A stretch of DNA of 20,861 bases from Dinochytrium kinnereticum (Eukaryota > Chytridiomycota > Chytridiomycetes > Chytridiales > Chytridiaceae): contig JADGJT010000385.1 in assembly GCA_027604005.1 (NCBI GenBank), positions 1 to 20,861 on the forward strand, read 5' to 3'. The notes beneath the pieces were generated by a model that worked only from the letters and a program-made list of their open reading frames with translations, was not told the DNA's origin and searched no databases. A program made the position numbers and the translations under genes. Every line of letters starts with the position of its first letter. Within the stretch, counting starts at the first letter, position 1. Shown in pieces: positions 1 to 9,657 of the stretch.

Positions 1-17
1 AGAGCGTTGGTTCTTAC

Positions 18-63
18 CAAAGTCAGCGAGGGTAATGTCAGCGACCTTGTACTTGACGACCAT
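18..63 (-). CDS. SAH1: adenosylhomocysteinase, first exon (partial)
   Basis: The minus strand opens with ATG at 63 and encodes MVVKYKVADITLADF plus the first base of a Gly codon. A clean 5' splice site (G|GTAAGA) follows at 17/16, and the intron runs off the left edge. The YKVADI-x-LA-x-(F/W)G signature is the start of S-adenosylhomocysteine hydrolase, the cytosolic NAD-dependent enzyme that splits S-adenosylhomocysteine into adenosine and homocysteine and so relieves product inhibition of methyltransferases. Only 15 residues are visible, so the call rests on this short but distinctive N-terminus and on the exon ending exactly where family similarity would continue (G-R/K). It is divergent to the WDR3 gene, with about 730 bp between the two start codons. 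Confidence 0.75.
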
Positions 64-794
64 GTCTGAAGAGGATGAATTGAAGAGGATGAATAATAAT
101 AATGAAGAAGAGAGAAGAGAGTTTGGATGGGATCTTTATTTATATTTATTTATTTATTTAAATATAATAATAATATTCAATTAATTGATTTAATTAATTT
201 GATTTGATTTGCCCCCAAAAACAGAGGCTGGCTCAAACACTTTTGACATTTGCGCCACTCACCCCCAAAAGAACAACCACCCACTTGGTAGAACAGACAT
301 CTCCTCACTACACTGACACACTCACCCACTCACTCACTCACTCATGACAAGTTGACAATTCTTTCTTCTTTTCTTTTTCTTTTTTATTTTTTATTTTATT
401 TTATTTTGTTCAATTAATAGCAAATAAGTAAGATTGATTATTGATTGATTGATAGCCCTGCACTGCACTTGCTAATTATTATTGATTATTATACCCAACC
501 ACCATCTGCTCACTCACTCACTCTACTTACTCTCACCCACTCACCCACTCACTCACCTCCATCCATCCATCCATCCATCCATCCATCCATCCATCCTTCC
601 ATCCAACCCGTGGGAAAATAATAATTATGTAATTATAATAATAATCTCTCCCTCTTTTTTAATTTGATTTTCTCTCTCTTTTTTTTTTTTTTTTTTGGTT
701 TTCCCACACTCCACCTCACCTCACCCCTCCACCTCACACCCCACACCCTCCACACCCTCCACACCCTTCCCATCCCTCCCCGCCCAGAGGAGAA
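64..794. promoter_or_regulatory. divergent intergenic region between SAH1 and WDR3
   Basis: This holds the 5' flanks of two divergent genes. The left part (about 130 to 215) is AT-rich, with ATTT/AATA runs. A CACT/CTCA-rich stretch lies at about 316 to 345, T-rich stretches at 361 to 405, and CT-rich sequence with poly-T at 650 to 695, followed by a C-rich CACACCCTCC-type leader just before the WDR3 ATG. No convincing TATA box, intron or ORF was recognised; the short ORFs here read low-complexity repeats. Confidence 0.6.
557..604. repeat. (ATCC)n microsatellite
   Basis: About ten near-perfect tandem copies of the tetranucleotide ATCC lie in the SAH1/WDR3 intergenic region, with one TTCC variant near the right end. 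An ACTC-rich stretch precedes it. Confidence 0.9.
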
Positions 795-3700
795 ATGGTC
801 CAGCTCTACCTCAAGTACAGGAACTCGGCCGTCTTTGGCGTCGTCTCCTCACAGGCCTCAAACCTCCTCTTTGCCGATGACAAGGGCCGTCGTCTCATCC
901 TCCCTTGCCTCGAGGACCTGGCCCTCTGGGATGTGCGCACCGGTGAGAAGCTGGCCTCTTGGAGGGATGAGGATAATCTCAAGGCGGAGGTCTCTTGCTT
1001 GGTCAAATCTGCAGATTCCAGGCATCTCGCTGTCGGGTGAGTTCTGTGCGGCGAGCGTCTTCTCCTGCGAGCGCCAGCGAGCGTATGATCTTTTTTTTTT
1101 TTTTCTCTTTCTGCGAGCGCCAGCGAGCATCTCCGGCGAGCGCCAGCGAGCGTATGATTTTTTTTTTTTTTTTTTTCTCTCTTTCTGCGAGCGCCAGCGA
1201 GCTTATGATCTTTTGTTAGTTTTTTTCCCTTTCCGCGAAGCGTAGCGAGCATGCAATCTTTATTCTTTTTGCGAGCGATAGCGAGCTTATGATCTTTTGT
1301 TTGTTTGTTTTTTTCTCTTTCCGCGAGCGATAGCGAGCGTATGATCTTTTGTTTTGTTTTTTTCTCTTTCCGCGAGCGACGTTTATTCTTGTTTTTTCTT
1401 TTGACGAGCGAAAGCGAGCATATATTCTTTTTCATTTTACATTTTATCATATTTACACCCCTTTAAGGCATAATATGATATTTCTTTTTTTCTCTTTTTG
1501 GGCGAGCGAGAGTCAGCAAACGATATTCCTTTTCTTCTTTAAAACGCCGTTTCTTCTTTTCATTTTTTATTTCCTTCTGGCTGTAGTCATTTCACTGTAT
1601 TAATCCTTCAATCATCCATCACCATGACATGAATCTAACACTTCTATTGACATCAGGTACACGGATGGCACGGTCCGCCTCTGGTCCCTTGCCAACCAAA
1701 CCCTGACAGCAACCTTTAGCGGCCACAAGACCTCCGTCACCTCACTCGCCTTCGACCGGCTCGGCGAACGTCTCGCCTCTGGCTCAAAGGACACCGACAT
1801 TGTCATCTGGGACGTCCTCACAGAAACCGGGCTCCATCGACTCCGTGGCCACCGCGATCAAATCACCGGCATCCGGTTCCTCGAGGCGAATGCCGGCGTC
1901 CACGGTCGGTGTGATCATCTCGTCTCCACCTCAAAGGACACCTTGATGAAGTTTTGGGATCTTAAGACTGTGTGCTGCGTCGAGACGGTCGTCGCTCATC
2001 GTGGGGAGGCGTGGGCTTTGGAGATCCTGCCTTATCTTCCCTCAGCGTCTGCCGTGAAAAGGATCATGGACGACGTGGATCAAGACGACGACGACGCGCG
2101 TCAGAAACATCCACCCTCCTTCACGCTCGTCACCGGGGGAATTGAAGGGGATGTCAAGGTTTGGTCGGTGGATGCCGCCGTGCTGGCCTCAAAACTGGAG
2201 GCTTCCGCCGGGGTATCCGAGCCAAAGGCTGGCATGGAGGTGGATGGGGAGGAGGAGGAGGAGGAGATGGTGGATCCATCGTTGAGAAAGGCGGTCAAGC
2301 TTAGAGGCGCGATCGAGAAGCAGCACAAGGAGCGGATTGTGACTATCGTCGCTCATCCTTCTGGAAAGTACCTTGGTGTTCAGGTATGCTAAACTCTTTT
2401 CTTCATTTGGATTTTTGTGTGTCTTTTTTTTTTTTTTGCGCTAACGTAACCTTGCCTCAATAACCAACCACAACCACAACCACAACCACAAAAAACTACA
2501 AAAAACAACCAAAAAAAAAATTAGTCCAATGACCGCTACGTTGAGCTTTACAAGATCCGCTCAGAATCGGACCTTCGCAAACGTCTCCAACGCCTAAAGA
2601 AAAGGCACCGCGAGAAACGAAAATCCAAAACTCAACTCGACCCAGCCTCCCTCCCCACCATCACCCTTCAAGATCTGATCCCCCGGTACGGCGCCATCCG
2701 CTGCAGCGCCAAGATTCGATCATTTGACCTCTCTACCGCCTTCACAAAGCCCTCGACCACCACCACCCGACAAGACGCCTCCTTCCACGTCGCCTGCGGG
2801 CTCGTCAACAACCAGGTCGAGGTGCATCTCGCGAATCCCTCCGCGTCCTCTTCAACCGAGGATGCAGAGGAGGAGGAGGGCGCCGCCTCCCGACACGAGG
2901 TGACGATCGAAACCCCCGGTCACCGCAGCGACGTTCGAACGATCTGCCTGTCAAGCGACGACGCGCAGGTCCTGACGGCCTCCAGCGACGCTGTCAAACT
3001 CTGGGCGGTTGACACGAACCAATGCATCACGACGATCACGCCACCCGACAACCACTTTGCGCTTTGCTCGTCCTTTGTCCCTGGAAACCTTCACGCCATC
3101 GTCGGAACAAAGGAGGGTTTCATCGACCTCTACGATCTTGCCTCCTCCTCCGTCTTGACCAGCGTCAAGGCGCATGAAGGGCCGATCTGGAGTTTACAGG
3201 TGTGGCCAGACCGTCGAGGCGTCACGACGGGAAGCGCGGACAAGGAGGTCAAGTTTTGGGAATTCGCGTTGACGGACACCACCCCCAAGAAGCTGACGTT
3301 GACCCACACCCGCACCCTCCGTCTAACCGACGACGTTCTCTCCCTCCGTCACTCCCACGACTCGCAACTCCTCGCCGTCTCCCTTCTCGACTCGACCGTC
3401 AAGGTCTTTTACGCCGACACGTTAAAGTTCTTTTTGTCATTGTACGGTCACACCCTGCCGGTGTTGGCCATGGACGTTTCGTCGGATTCGCAGTTGATTG
3501 CGACGGGGAGCGCGGATAAGAGCGTCAGGATCTGGGGGTTGGATTTTGGGGATTGTCATCGGGTTTTGAGGGGGTTTGAGGGGGGCGTTTTGGGGTGTGG
3601 GTTTGTGTTTGGGACGCATTTTTTGGTGTGTTGTGGGAGGGAGAGGGCGGTGAGGGTTTGGGATGGGGATAGGGTGAGTTTGTTTTTGTTTTTTTATGTG

Positions 3701-4536
3701 CAATCCTTTGGTGTTTTTGCTTTTCTCGTCTTTTTTTTTTTTGTATGTTGTTTTTGCTGTATTTTGGCATTTGGTGATGGTGCACAGCACACCTCTTTTT
3801 CTTCCCTTCATGACATTTGGGGGGGTTTCAGTTATCTCTTTTAGTCCAGTATGGGCAAAATAACCTTATCCAGACTCATCACTGACTAACGCACTCCCCT
3901 CGATCACTTTCCCAGTTTGAGCAAATCCAAAAGCTCGAAGGCCACCACAGCGAGGTGTGGTCCCTCGCAATCTCCAAATACGGCAAGAAGATCCTGACGA
4001 CCTCCCACGACCGATCCATCCGAATCTTCACCAAGACCGACGACCAGTTCACCCTCGAGGAGGAGCGTGAGCGAGATCTCGAGGCCATTCATGACACCGA
4101 CGAGGTCCTTCAAGACCGGCATGACCTTCCCATCGGGTCCCTCGCGACCCTTGACGACCCTCTCATCGCGCGGTCCGGGGATGCCGCGGGGGTTCCGGCC
4201 GCTCAACGTGCCACTGAGGAGAATGTGAGGGCTGCTGATCGGGTGTTGGCGGCGCTTGAGATCTGGGAGGAGGAGGGTGAGGCGGATAAGGTGTTTGCGG
4301 GGGAGGTTGAGAGGGCTGTGTCTGCTGGGGTGAAGGTTCCTAAGAGGGGACCGAGGAATCCGTATGTGGTTGCTGCGCTTGGGAAGAGGAGTGAGGAGGT
4401 TGAGAATGTGCCTGAGCTTTATGTGTTGAGTGTGTTTGAGGGGGTTAGGAGTGTAGATATTGAGAGGGTTGTGGTTGGGTTGGGGTTCTTGAAGGTGTTG
4501 CAGATTTTGGAGGTGTTGGTTGTTTGGGCTAGAAAG
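795..4536 (+). CDS. UTP12: Utp12/WDR3 (Dip2) U3 snoRNP protein, C-terminal domain truncated
   Basis: Exons are 795-1036, 1657-2383, 2525-3673 and 3916-4536 (913 codons), all with GT-AG borders and matching phases. WDR3/Utp12 is a UTP-B subunit of the nucleolar SSU processome, needed for 18S pre-rRNA processing. The product shows the family layout: an N-terminus with SAVFGV; WD repeats (SGSKDTDIVIWDV, STSKDTLMKFWDLKT); a charged linker with an acidic run near codon 230; then a second propeller (LASSSVL, TGSADKEVKFWEF, LSLYGHTLPVLAMD, IWGLDFGDCH, TSHDRSIRIF) and an acidic EEERERDLE segment. Exon 4 enters the C-terminal Utp12 domain (PELYVLSVFEG to LKVLQILEVLVVWARK) and then stops at a GTTTGT donor. 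The remaining roughly 100 residues of the domain are not found downstream in any frame. Reading through instead gives 35 low-complexity hydrophobic residues to TGA at 4642. Identity is firm; the 3' end is not. Confidence 0.93.
1067..1528 (+). repeat. decaying GC-rich interspersed repeat array in WDR3 intron 1
   Basis: Intron 1 (1037-1656) is largely built from copies of a 16-nt core, GCGAGCGNNAGCGAGC, usually followed by a TATGATC-type tail and a poly-T/CTCTTTC spacer. Cores start at about 1067, 1113, 1136, 1187, 1235 (variant GCGAAGCGTAGCGAGC), 1271, 1323, 1372 (half copy), 1404 and 1502 (degenerate). The central dinucleotide is CC in the first four copies, TA in the fifth, AT in the next two and AA later, and copies become more divergent downstream. 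CGAGCGATAGCGAGC is a perfect mirror repeat. No other copy was noticed elsewhere in the window. Confidence 0.9.
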
Positions 4537-5139
4537 GTTTGTTTTTTGTTTTGTTTTTTTTTTCTCTCTTTGTTGTTGTTGTTTGTTTTTTTTTTCTGCG
4601 CAACTGTGTGTACAATCCCTCTCCTCTCACACCATGGGAGGTGATTGAAGGTTTTCTTTGCGCCACATCAATGTTTCTACATGCTGGTGTGAAGTTGGTT
4701 TTTTTCGTCGTTGCCGTGATCACTCTTTATGGCTGAATCCGTGACGATGGTTCCTTCACCCTGATACATCTCTACATCCCTCCGCTTCCCCCTTCCCCAT
4801 CAAGATAACAAGCAAAAAAAAATACCGAAAACTAATCCACTCCCCAATCCCTCCTTCCCCCCCCCCCATCGCATGCACTGCACAATGGTGCATAGCTGTG
4901 TTCTTTGGGCGACCTCATGGAGGCCGCGCGTTCTGCTGCAATTTGCTGTATGATTGGGAGATGAGGAATGGAGCAGGCTGGGTGTCTTGGCGTTGGATTC
5001 CTGATCTCGCTTTAACACACACCCGGAGTAGTCCTCTTTACCTCTTTCGCATGTAGAATCTGTCTCTTTGCTTGAGAATCGCACGTTCCGGCTTTTGAGT
5101 TCAGCCACTAACCCCATGCTCCGTTTCTTGTTTTCACAG
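4537..5139 (+). other. 603-nt gap between WDR3 exon 4 and the HIU-hydrolase exon
   Basis: The gap starts with a plausible donor (AAG|GTTTGT) and T-rich sequence, and ends with a good acceptor (CTTGTTTTCACAG at about 5127-5139). Exon 4 ends in phase 0, and the sequence after the acceptor is in phase 0 of the hydrolase frame, so the segment could be one intron joining both genes. It could equally be a 3' UTR plus a promoter. No remainder of the Utp12 domain was found in it on the plus strand. It also contains a C11 run at about 4858-4867. Confidence 0.6.
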
Positions 5140-5238
5140 AGCCAATTTCCCGACCACGCATACCAGATTTCCACCTGGAACCCCATACCTTACGCAGGTC
5201 TCCCTGATTCAGGCATTGGCCCCTCTGCTCTTGCAAGT

Positions 5239-5743
5239 ATGAAGACCTCAGCCCCCCCTCGACGATCCCCAATCACCACTCACGTCCTGGATACCACCAT
5301 CGGCATGCCGGCCGTGGGTGTTGAGGTTGCTCTCCACATACTTGAGGCGGCCCCTACCCCCCTAGGAGCCAGCTGGAATGTCATCACTGTGTCAAGGACG
5401 GACGCTGACGGGCGTTGCGGTGATTTGATCCCTGTTGTTGAGGGTGTTAGGGCTGGGCTTGTGGCTGGAGCTGTGTACAAGCTGACTTTTGGAATTGAGG
5501 AGTATTTTAAGAGGATGAACAAGGAGGCTTTTTTCCCTGTTGCTGAGGTATGCTTTGTTTTCTTTTTTTTGGTTTTGATTCTTTTCCACAATTTTGCGGT
5601 GTTTTGGGAGGAATGAGAGAGATATTTAGTAACTGGATGCTTTTTATTAGATCCAGTTCAGGGTCTCAAATCCTGCCGCCCCACACTACCACATTCCCCT
5701 GCTTTTGAGTGGATACTCGTACTCAACTTACCGAGGGTCATAA
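5239..5743 (+). CDS. 5-hydroxyisourate hydrolase (transthyretin-like)
   Basis: Exons are 5239-5547 and 5651-5743 (133 aa), with GT-AG borders (GAG|GTATGC, TTATTAG|ATC). HIU hydrolase opens 5-hydroxyisourate, the product of urate oxidase, towards allantoin and is often peroxisomal. Family hallmarks are present: SPITTHVLDTTIG at the N-terminus (His15), W-x5-T-x-ADGRC (Arg59), VYKLTFGIEEYF, HYHIPLLLSGYSYSTYRGS with His117, and the C-terminal tetrapeptide YRGS typical of the enzyme as opposed to hormone-carrying transthyretin. The length is normal. ATG 5239 has an A at -3 and gives the canonical N-terminus. The frame is open upstream, and an alternative ATG at 5116 would give 174 aa (MLRFLFSQSQF...). 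The acceptor at 5138/5139 lies between these, so splicing to the WDR3 exon is possible. No PTS1 is seen, and no convincing PTS2. Confidence 0.93.
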
Positions 5744-6547
5744 TGGAGGTTCAAGAATGAACTTTGGTGGTTCATACAAGACCAAAACACGTACACGCTC
5801 GCACACACACGCCTTAATTGTTCCCATCAAGCTGTGCTCTTGGCATCGTATTGCTCGAAGAAGAATGAATCAATGGAAAAGACAATGGGGTGCAGATCTT
5901 CACTTTCCCACTTCCATGTCTTGTTTGATTGCTTTTTTTCTCTGATTCATACCCCCCTGCCAATGGAATACTGTTGAGGCATCAAGAGGACTCTGTATCC
6001 TCTTCCGTCGCCCTCTTTTCAGCACACTTTGACTTTCTCCGTACCCCTACTTTCTATGGCCGTCCTTTGCTCGATTGAGCTAATTGTTTGTCTTTGATTT
6101 GGTCTGGTTCTGTACTTTGATGCGTCTGTGAGATGTGCTTAATGTAGAGCCTACATGGCCTTTCCTCTCTCTCCTCTTCTTTTATTTTCTTTTCTTTTCT
6201 TTTTTTCTTTTTTTTTTTTTTGGATGTTGTGCGCTTTCGCATAGTCTTTGTTTTTTTGTTTTCTGTCAACTAGCACCACCCGATCGATCGACGTACCTTG
6301 CTCCCATCCCCCATTCAACCTCAACCGTCTTTTTTGTTTCCATCAGTCTTTTCTTTCTTTCTTTTTTTTTTTCCTTTTTTCTTTCTTCTTTTGCTTTTAT
6401 TTATGTTTGGGGGGGTATTTTGTTTTAGTTTGTTGTTTGTTTTTTTTTTGTAGTTGGCTCGTCTCTAATGGATTTGGTATTTGTGTAGTTTTATGCTGAA
6501 TGTTTCACCTTTTCTTGCGCTTGCTCCATTGGGGTGCTTGCAGTGCG

Positions 6548-6634
6548 CGTTGACGCGTTGGGAATGTCACCAATGGAAAGAAAGAGGAGCGCTCGGACAC
6601 ACTCGGACATGGGGCGATGCGTCGGACGCGTCCA
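6548..6634. promoter_or_regulatory. candidate upstream element: two ACGCGT boxes and CCAAT
   Basis: ACGCGT occurs at 6553-6558 and 6626-6631. The second lies in a perfect 10-bp palindrome, GGACGCGTCC (6624-6633). CCAAT lies between them near 6569, and TCGGAC is repeated three times (about 6593, 6603, 6622). ACGCGT is the core of MBF-type cell-cycle boxes in yeasts. Whether it acts here, about 220 to 300 bp upstream of the VAMP ATG, is inference. Confidence 0.35.
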
Positions 6635-6768
6635 GCCTGCCTTCCAGAAGGCCAGAAGAAGCCAAAACCGAAAAATCAAATTCTCGAATCACCACCCACA
6701 AATAGCCCCCCCTTACCCCCCCTGCCTGCCTGCGGCCGCCTTGAAAAAGTAGTTCGTTCTTTGCTGAG

Positions 6769-6794
6769 CAACCAACCAACCAACCAACCAACCC
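6769..6794. repeat. (CCAA)n microsatellite
   Basis: About six tandem CCAA units lie 60 to 85 bp upstream of the VAMP start codon, probably in the 5' leader. Confidence 0.85.
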
Positions 6795-6853
6795 CCAAAC
6801 ACTCGTCCACACTGGCATCCTCGCCCCGTCAACCCCCGTCTTCTCTCACCGCA

Positions 6854-7971
6854 ATGTCGTCTTCCAAAACCCAGAATGTGCAGGCGCAGGTCGACGAGGT
6901 GGGTTGCCTGATCTGACTGTTTGGTTGCATCCACCACCACCGCCCATCCCATCACACTTTATCTTGCTGCATGCGTTCGGGGATTTGGATGGTGACGGCC
7001 TTTTGTTGACGTCTCCCGGTGACGGCTTTTGGATTGAGTGGCGGGGACTCTTTTTGGTGGGAGGCAGTGGTGTTGGTGGCGTGGCGGATTCCTTTGCTTT
7101 GTTGAATTGGGCACGACCTCCCTGGTCAACTTTTGTCGTTTCTTTGCTTTCTGGGTGATGAGATATGGGAGGTGATGAGATTGAGGTGTGTGCTGGGCTT
7201 TGAATGGATGGGGATTGGGTATCCGTTTCTGTTTTGCTTGTGATGGGTGTCGGATCATTTCTATGATGTTTGCGCTGTTTATTGGCATCCTTGAATGATG
7301 GGGGGTGGTGTGTGTGTGTGTGGTAGTGGTTGATTGCCTGGCCTGGCTCCACGGTTTTACTTTTTTTGGCGCAATGTCTGGTTTCTAATGTTTGCGTTTG
7401 TTTCCTTTTGGGATGGTAGGTCGTCGGGATCATGAACGAGAACATCAACAAGGTTATGCAGCGTGGCGAGCATTTGGACACTCTTCAGAACAAGACTGGT
7501 AATTATTTTTTTCTTTCTTTGTTTTCTTTTGCGACGACCCCTCTTTTGTTCCTCGCCTGTTTTGTTTCTTTGTTATTGGGGCAGCATGCATCAGATGTTG
7601 GTTTTTCTGGGTGTGGATAGACGTGAACTGGTGCTTACTGTGGTGTTTGTATCTGCAGAGGATCTTCAATCGTCGTCCCAACAGTTCAGAAAGGGTGCCT
7701 CTGCTGTCCGCAAGCAGATGTGGGTGAGTAATCGTTGGCTCTGTACTTGGTCTTTTTTTTTTGTTCTTAAATGGGGCTCTTGCTTTTTGTTTTTGTTTTT
7801 TGGGATGAATCCAATGACTTTTTCTAAAACTCCTATTTCGTTTTTTTTCTTTTTCTTTTTTTTTTGTAGTGGAAGGACTTTAAGATGAAGCTCATCCTTG
7901 GTGGTATTGGTATCGCCGTTTTGATCATTATCATTGTGTCGATTGTTGTTGGGACTCAGAAGAAACAGTAA
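6854..7971 (+). CDS. synaptobrevin/VAMP R-SNARE (Snc1-like)
   Basis: Exons are 6854-6898, 7420-7498, 7659-7723 and 7870-7971, with GT-AG borders and consistent phases (0, 1, 0), giving 96 aa. R-SNAREs sit on secretory or endocytic vesicles and zip with target-membrane Q-SNAREs to drive fusion. The short head ends in QAQVDEVVGIM, the conserved start of the SNARE motif. The ionic zero-layer Arg is R30 (VMQRGEHLD). The motif continues through LQNKTEDLQSSSQQF to the juxtamembrane KQMWWKDFKMK, with the diagnostic WWK. A single C-terminal anchor (about residues 70-91) is followed by GTQKKQ. There is no longin domain, so it is the brevin type, like yeast Snc1/2. ATG 6854 is the only start that gives the family N-terminus. 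Intron 1 (521 nt) is by far the longest of its introns. Confidence 0.96.
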
Positions 7972-9657
7972 ACTAGACATTAGTGTTGGCCATTTTTCTG
8001 TTGTTTTTGGTGGCAAGGATTCCGGGCACTTTTTTTTTGACTTTTGTGCTTCGACATGATATTGTTCTGATGTTTAATGGTTGACTTGCTATGGAAGTTC
8101 TAGTTTTTGTCATGTTTCTTATTTTTTGGACTGTGGTTTTTGCATGTATGCTGTGTGAATTTTTATCTTTTCTTTTTCGTTATACCCGCACGTTTTTCTT
8201 GTTGTTGCTTTGTTTGCGTTTGGGATTCAGCCTCTTTTTGGGCTCTGACTTTCGTTTTTTCTTCTTGTTGTTGTCCATGTTGGTGTTTTTTTTTCTCTTG
8301 GTTGGTTGTTTTTTTTTCTTTCTCCCCTCTTGTATGTGTTCTTTTTTCACCTGCTTTTGTTTCCTTTTTTTACCTTTTTTCATGAATCCTCACAATTGTC
8401 CTCACAAGCCGGAAGTCTTTAAATAAGATGTACAGAAGTTATGACCATGCTTTCTTTTCTTGTCTCGTTAGAATTGAGGTGAAAAGGTGTTATAGCGGAG
8501 ACGAGACGTTTATGTGCTGAGTGCTTGATACGTTTTTTCTATTGTGGTTATTCGCTTTGCAGGTTTTTAGAAGGGTGACCCAGATATTTACAGCTGCAAT
8601 GGATTGGTTGCCCTTCTCGTCTTTTTTCTTTTCCGATTACACTTTTGTTTTAACCTCTTTTAATCTATATATTAATTATCTTCTTGGTTTTTAAAATGTT
8701 CTACTTTTACACGACAACGGAAAAAGAAGAAGGGAAAGGGGGGGGCGACCGCAAACAAAAAGGAAACACCAAGTCTAGGAAAAGCTAAAAATACACAACA
8801 GACGAAAGTAGGGAAGTAAGGGTGTAGTTGGAGGTGGGAGAGGGGGAAGGGGGGTTGGCCTTTCAATTAACCAGAAAAACGAAAAAGAATCAGAGAAAAA
8901 AAAAAGGAGAAATCCAATAAGAGAAGGTAGAATAAAAAAAAAGGGAGAAATCCAAGTAAGAGAAGGTTGAGAAAAAGTCAAGGAGATGCAGAAACAGGGA
9001 AGAAGGTGGAAGGAAAGAGAAGCTAGGATAAAGAAGATGGCCGTAAATCAAATTAGAATCAGATTGAGAAAAAGGGTTTGGGGAAAACATCAACCAAACA
9101 ACTGTTTGAATAAATCAAGTGAACTGATTTTTTTAAGTTAGCGGGAGATTCGTAGTCAAGTATTGTGGGGGTTCTATTGGGAATTAACAAAGGGAAGAAC
9201 AAAGAAATCATTACAACAACAGTAACAAAAAAAAAAAAGAAGAAGAAGAAGGATAGACTGTGAACAGCTTCCTTCTCCTTCTCACCACGAAAATAAATAA
9301 ATGAATCTAATAAGAATGATAAACCGATGCTTCCTCACCTCCAAAGAAGAGAAAGAAGAAAGAAGAAAAAAATGATGGGGAAAAGAACGGTGCGAAGATG
9401 CGAAATGTTTTCTCTCTCTTCTACTTCCTCTACTCTTTCAAACGAATGAAAAGGGAAACGTCGGTAAAACCCCGGCTTTTAAAGATCATGAAGGTAACCA
9501 ATCCACCTATTCACTCTCGACCCACGATACCAAAAGCCAAACACGTAACCCATAACTATAAGTAAATCCATAAACACCCAGACTTCCATTCACAGCTTCC
9601 ACCTGCAAGCAGCCAACCCTCTATCACACCAACCCCCTCTTCCCGTACTACAGCTCA
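7972..9657. other. convergent intergenic region between VAMP and the zinc-finger gene
   Basis: Both genes end here, so this is mostly 3' UTR and flank. From 8090 to 8380 it is T/G-rich. From about 8700 to 9060 the plus strand is strongly purine-rich, with two imperfect copies of a roughly 38-nt unit (from about 8906 and 8944, GGAGAAATCCAA-type start). From 9180 to 9400 it is A/G-rich, with a GAA/AAG stretch at about 9236-9252. No coding potential was recognised on either strand. Confidence 0.6.

Larger units (their letters stand above)
5744..6853. other. intergenic region, HIU hydrolase 3' flank and VAMP promoter
   Basis: No gene was recognised. The left part is ordinary 3' flank. From 6175 to 6460 it is T/C-rich low complexity with a C/GATCGATCG run at about 6281-6292. 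From 6500 to 6853 it becomes GC-richer and promoter-like: a CCAAT box (about 6569), two ACGCGT hexamers, and a (CCAA)n repeat leading into a C-rich leader before the VAMP ATG. Confidence 0.6.

Noticed and set aside
806..1450. 214-codon minus-strand ORF over WDR3 exon 1 and intron 1
   Set aside because: It exists only because the intron repeat lacks stops in that frame. It is Lys/Arg-rich repeat translation antisense to a clear coding exon.
4800..5186. 128-codon minus-strand ORF in the WDR3/HIU-hydrolase gap
   Set aside because: It resembles no family I know, overlaps the hydrolase exon antisense, and has no splice or start context.
6846..7481. 211-codon minus-strand ORF across VAMP exons 1-2 and intron 1
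   Set aside because: It is antisense to a well-supported SNARE gene, with low-complexity Pro/Ser/Thr/His composition from the G/T-rich intron.
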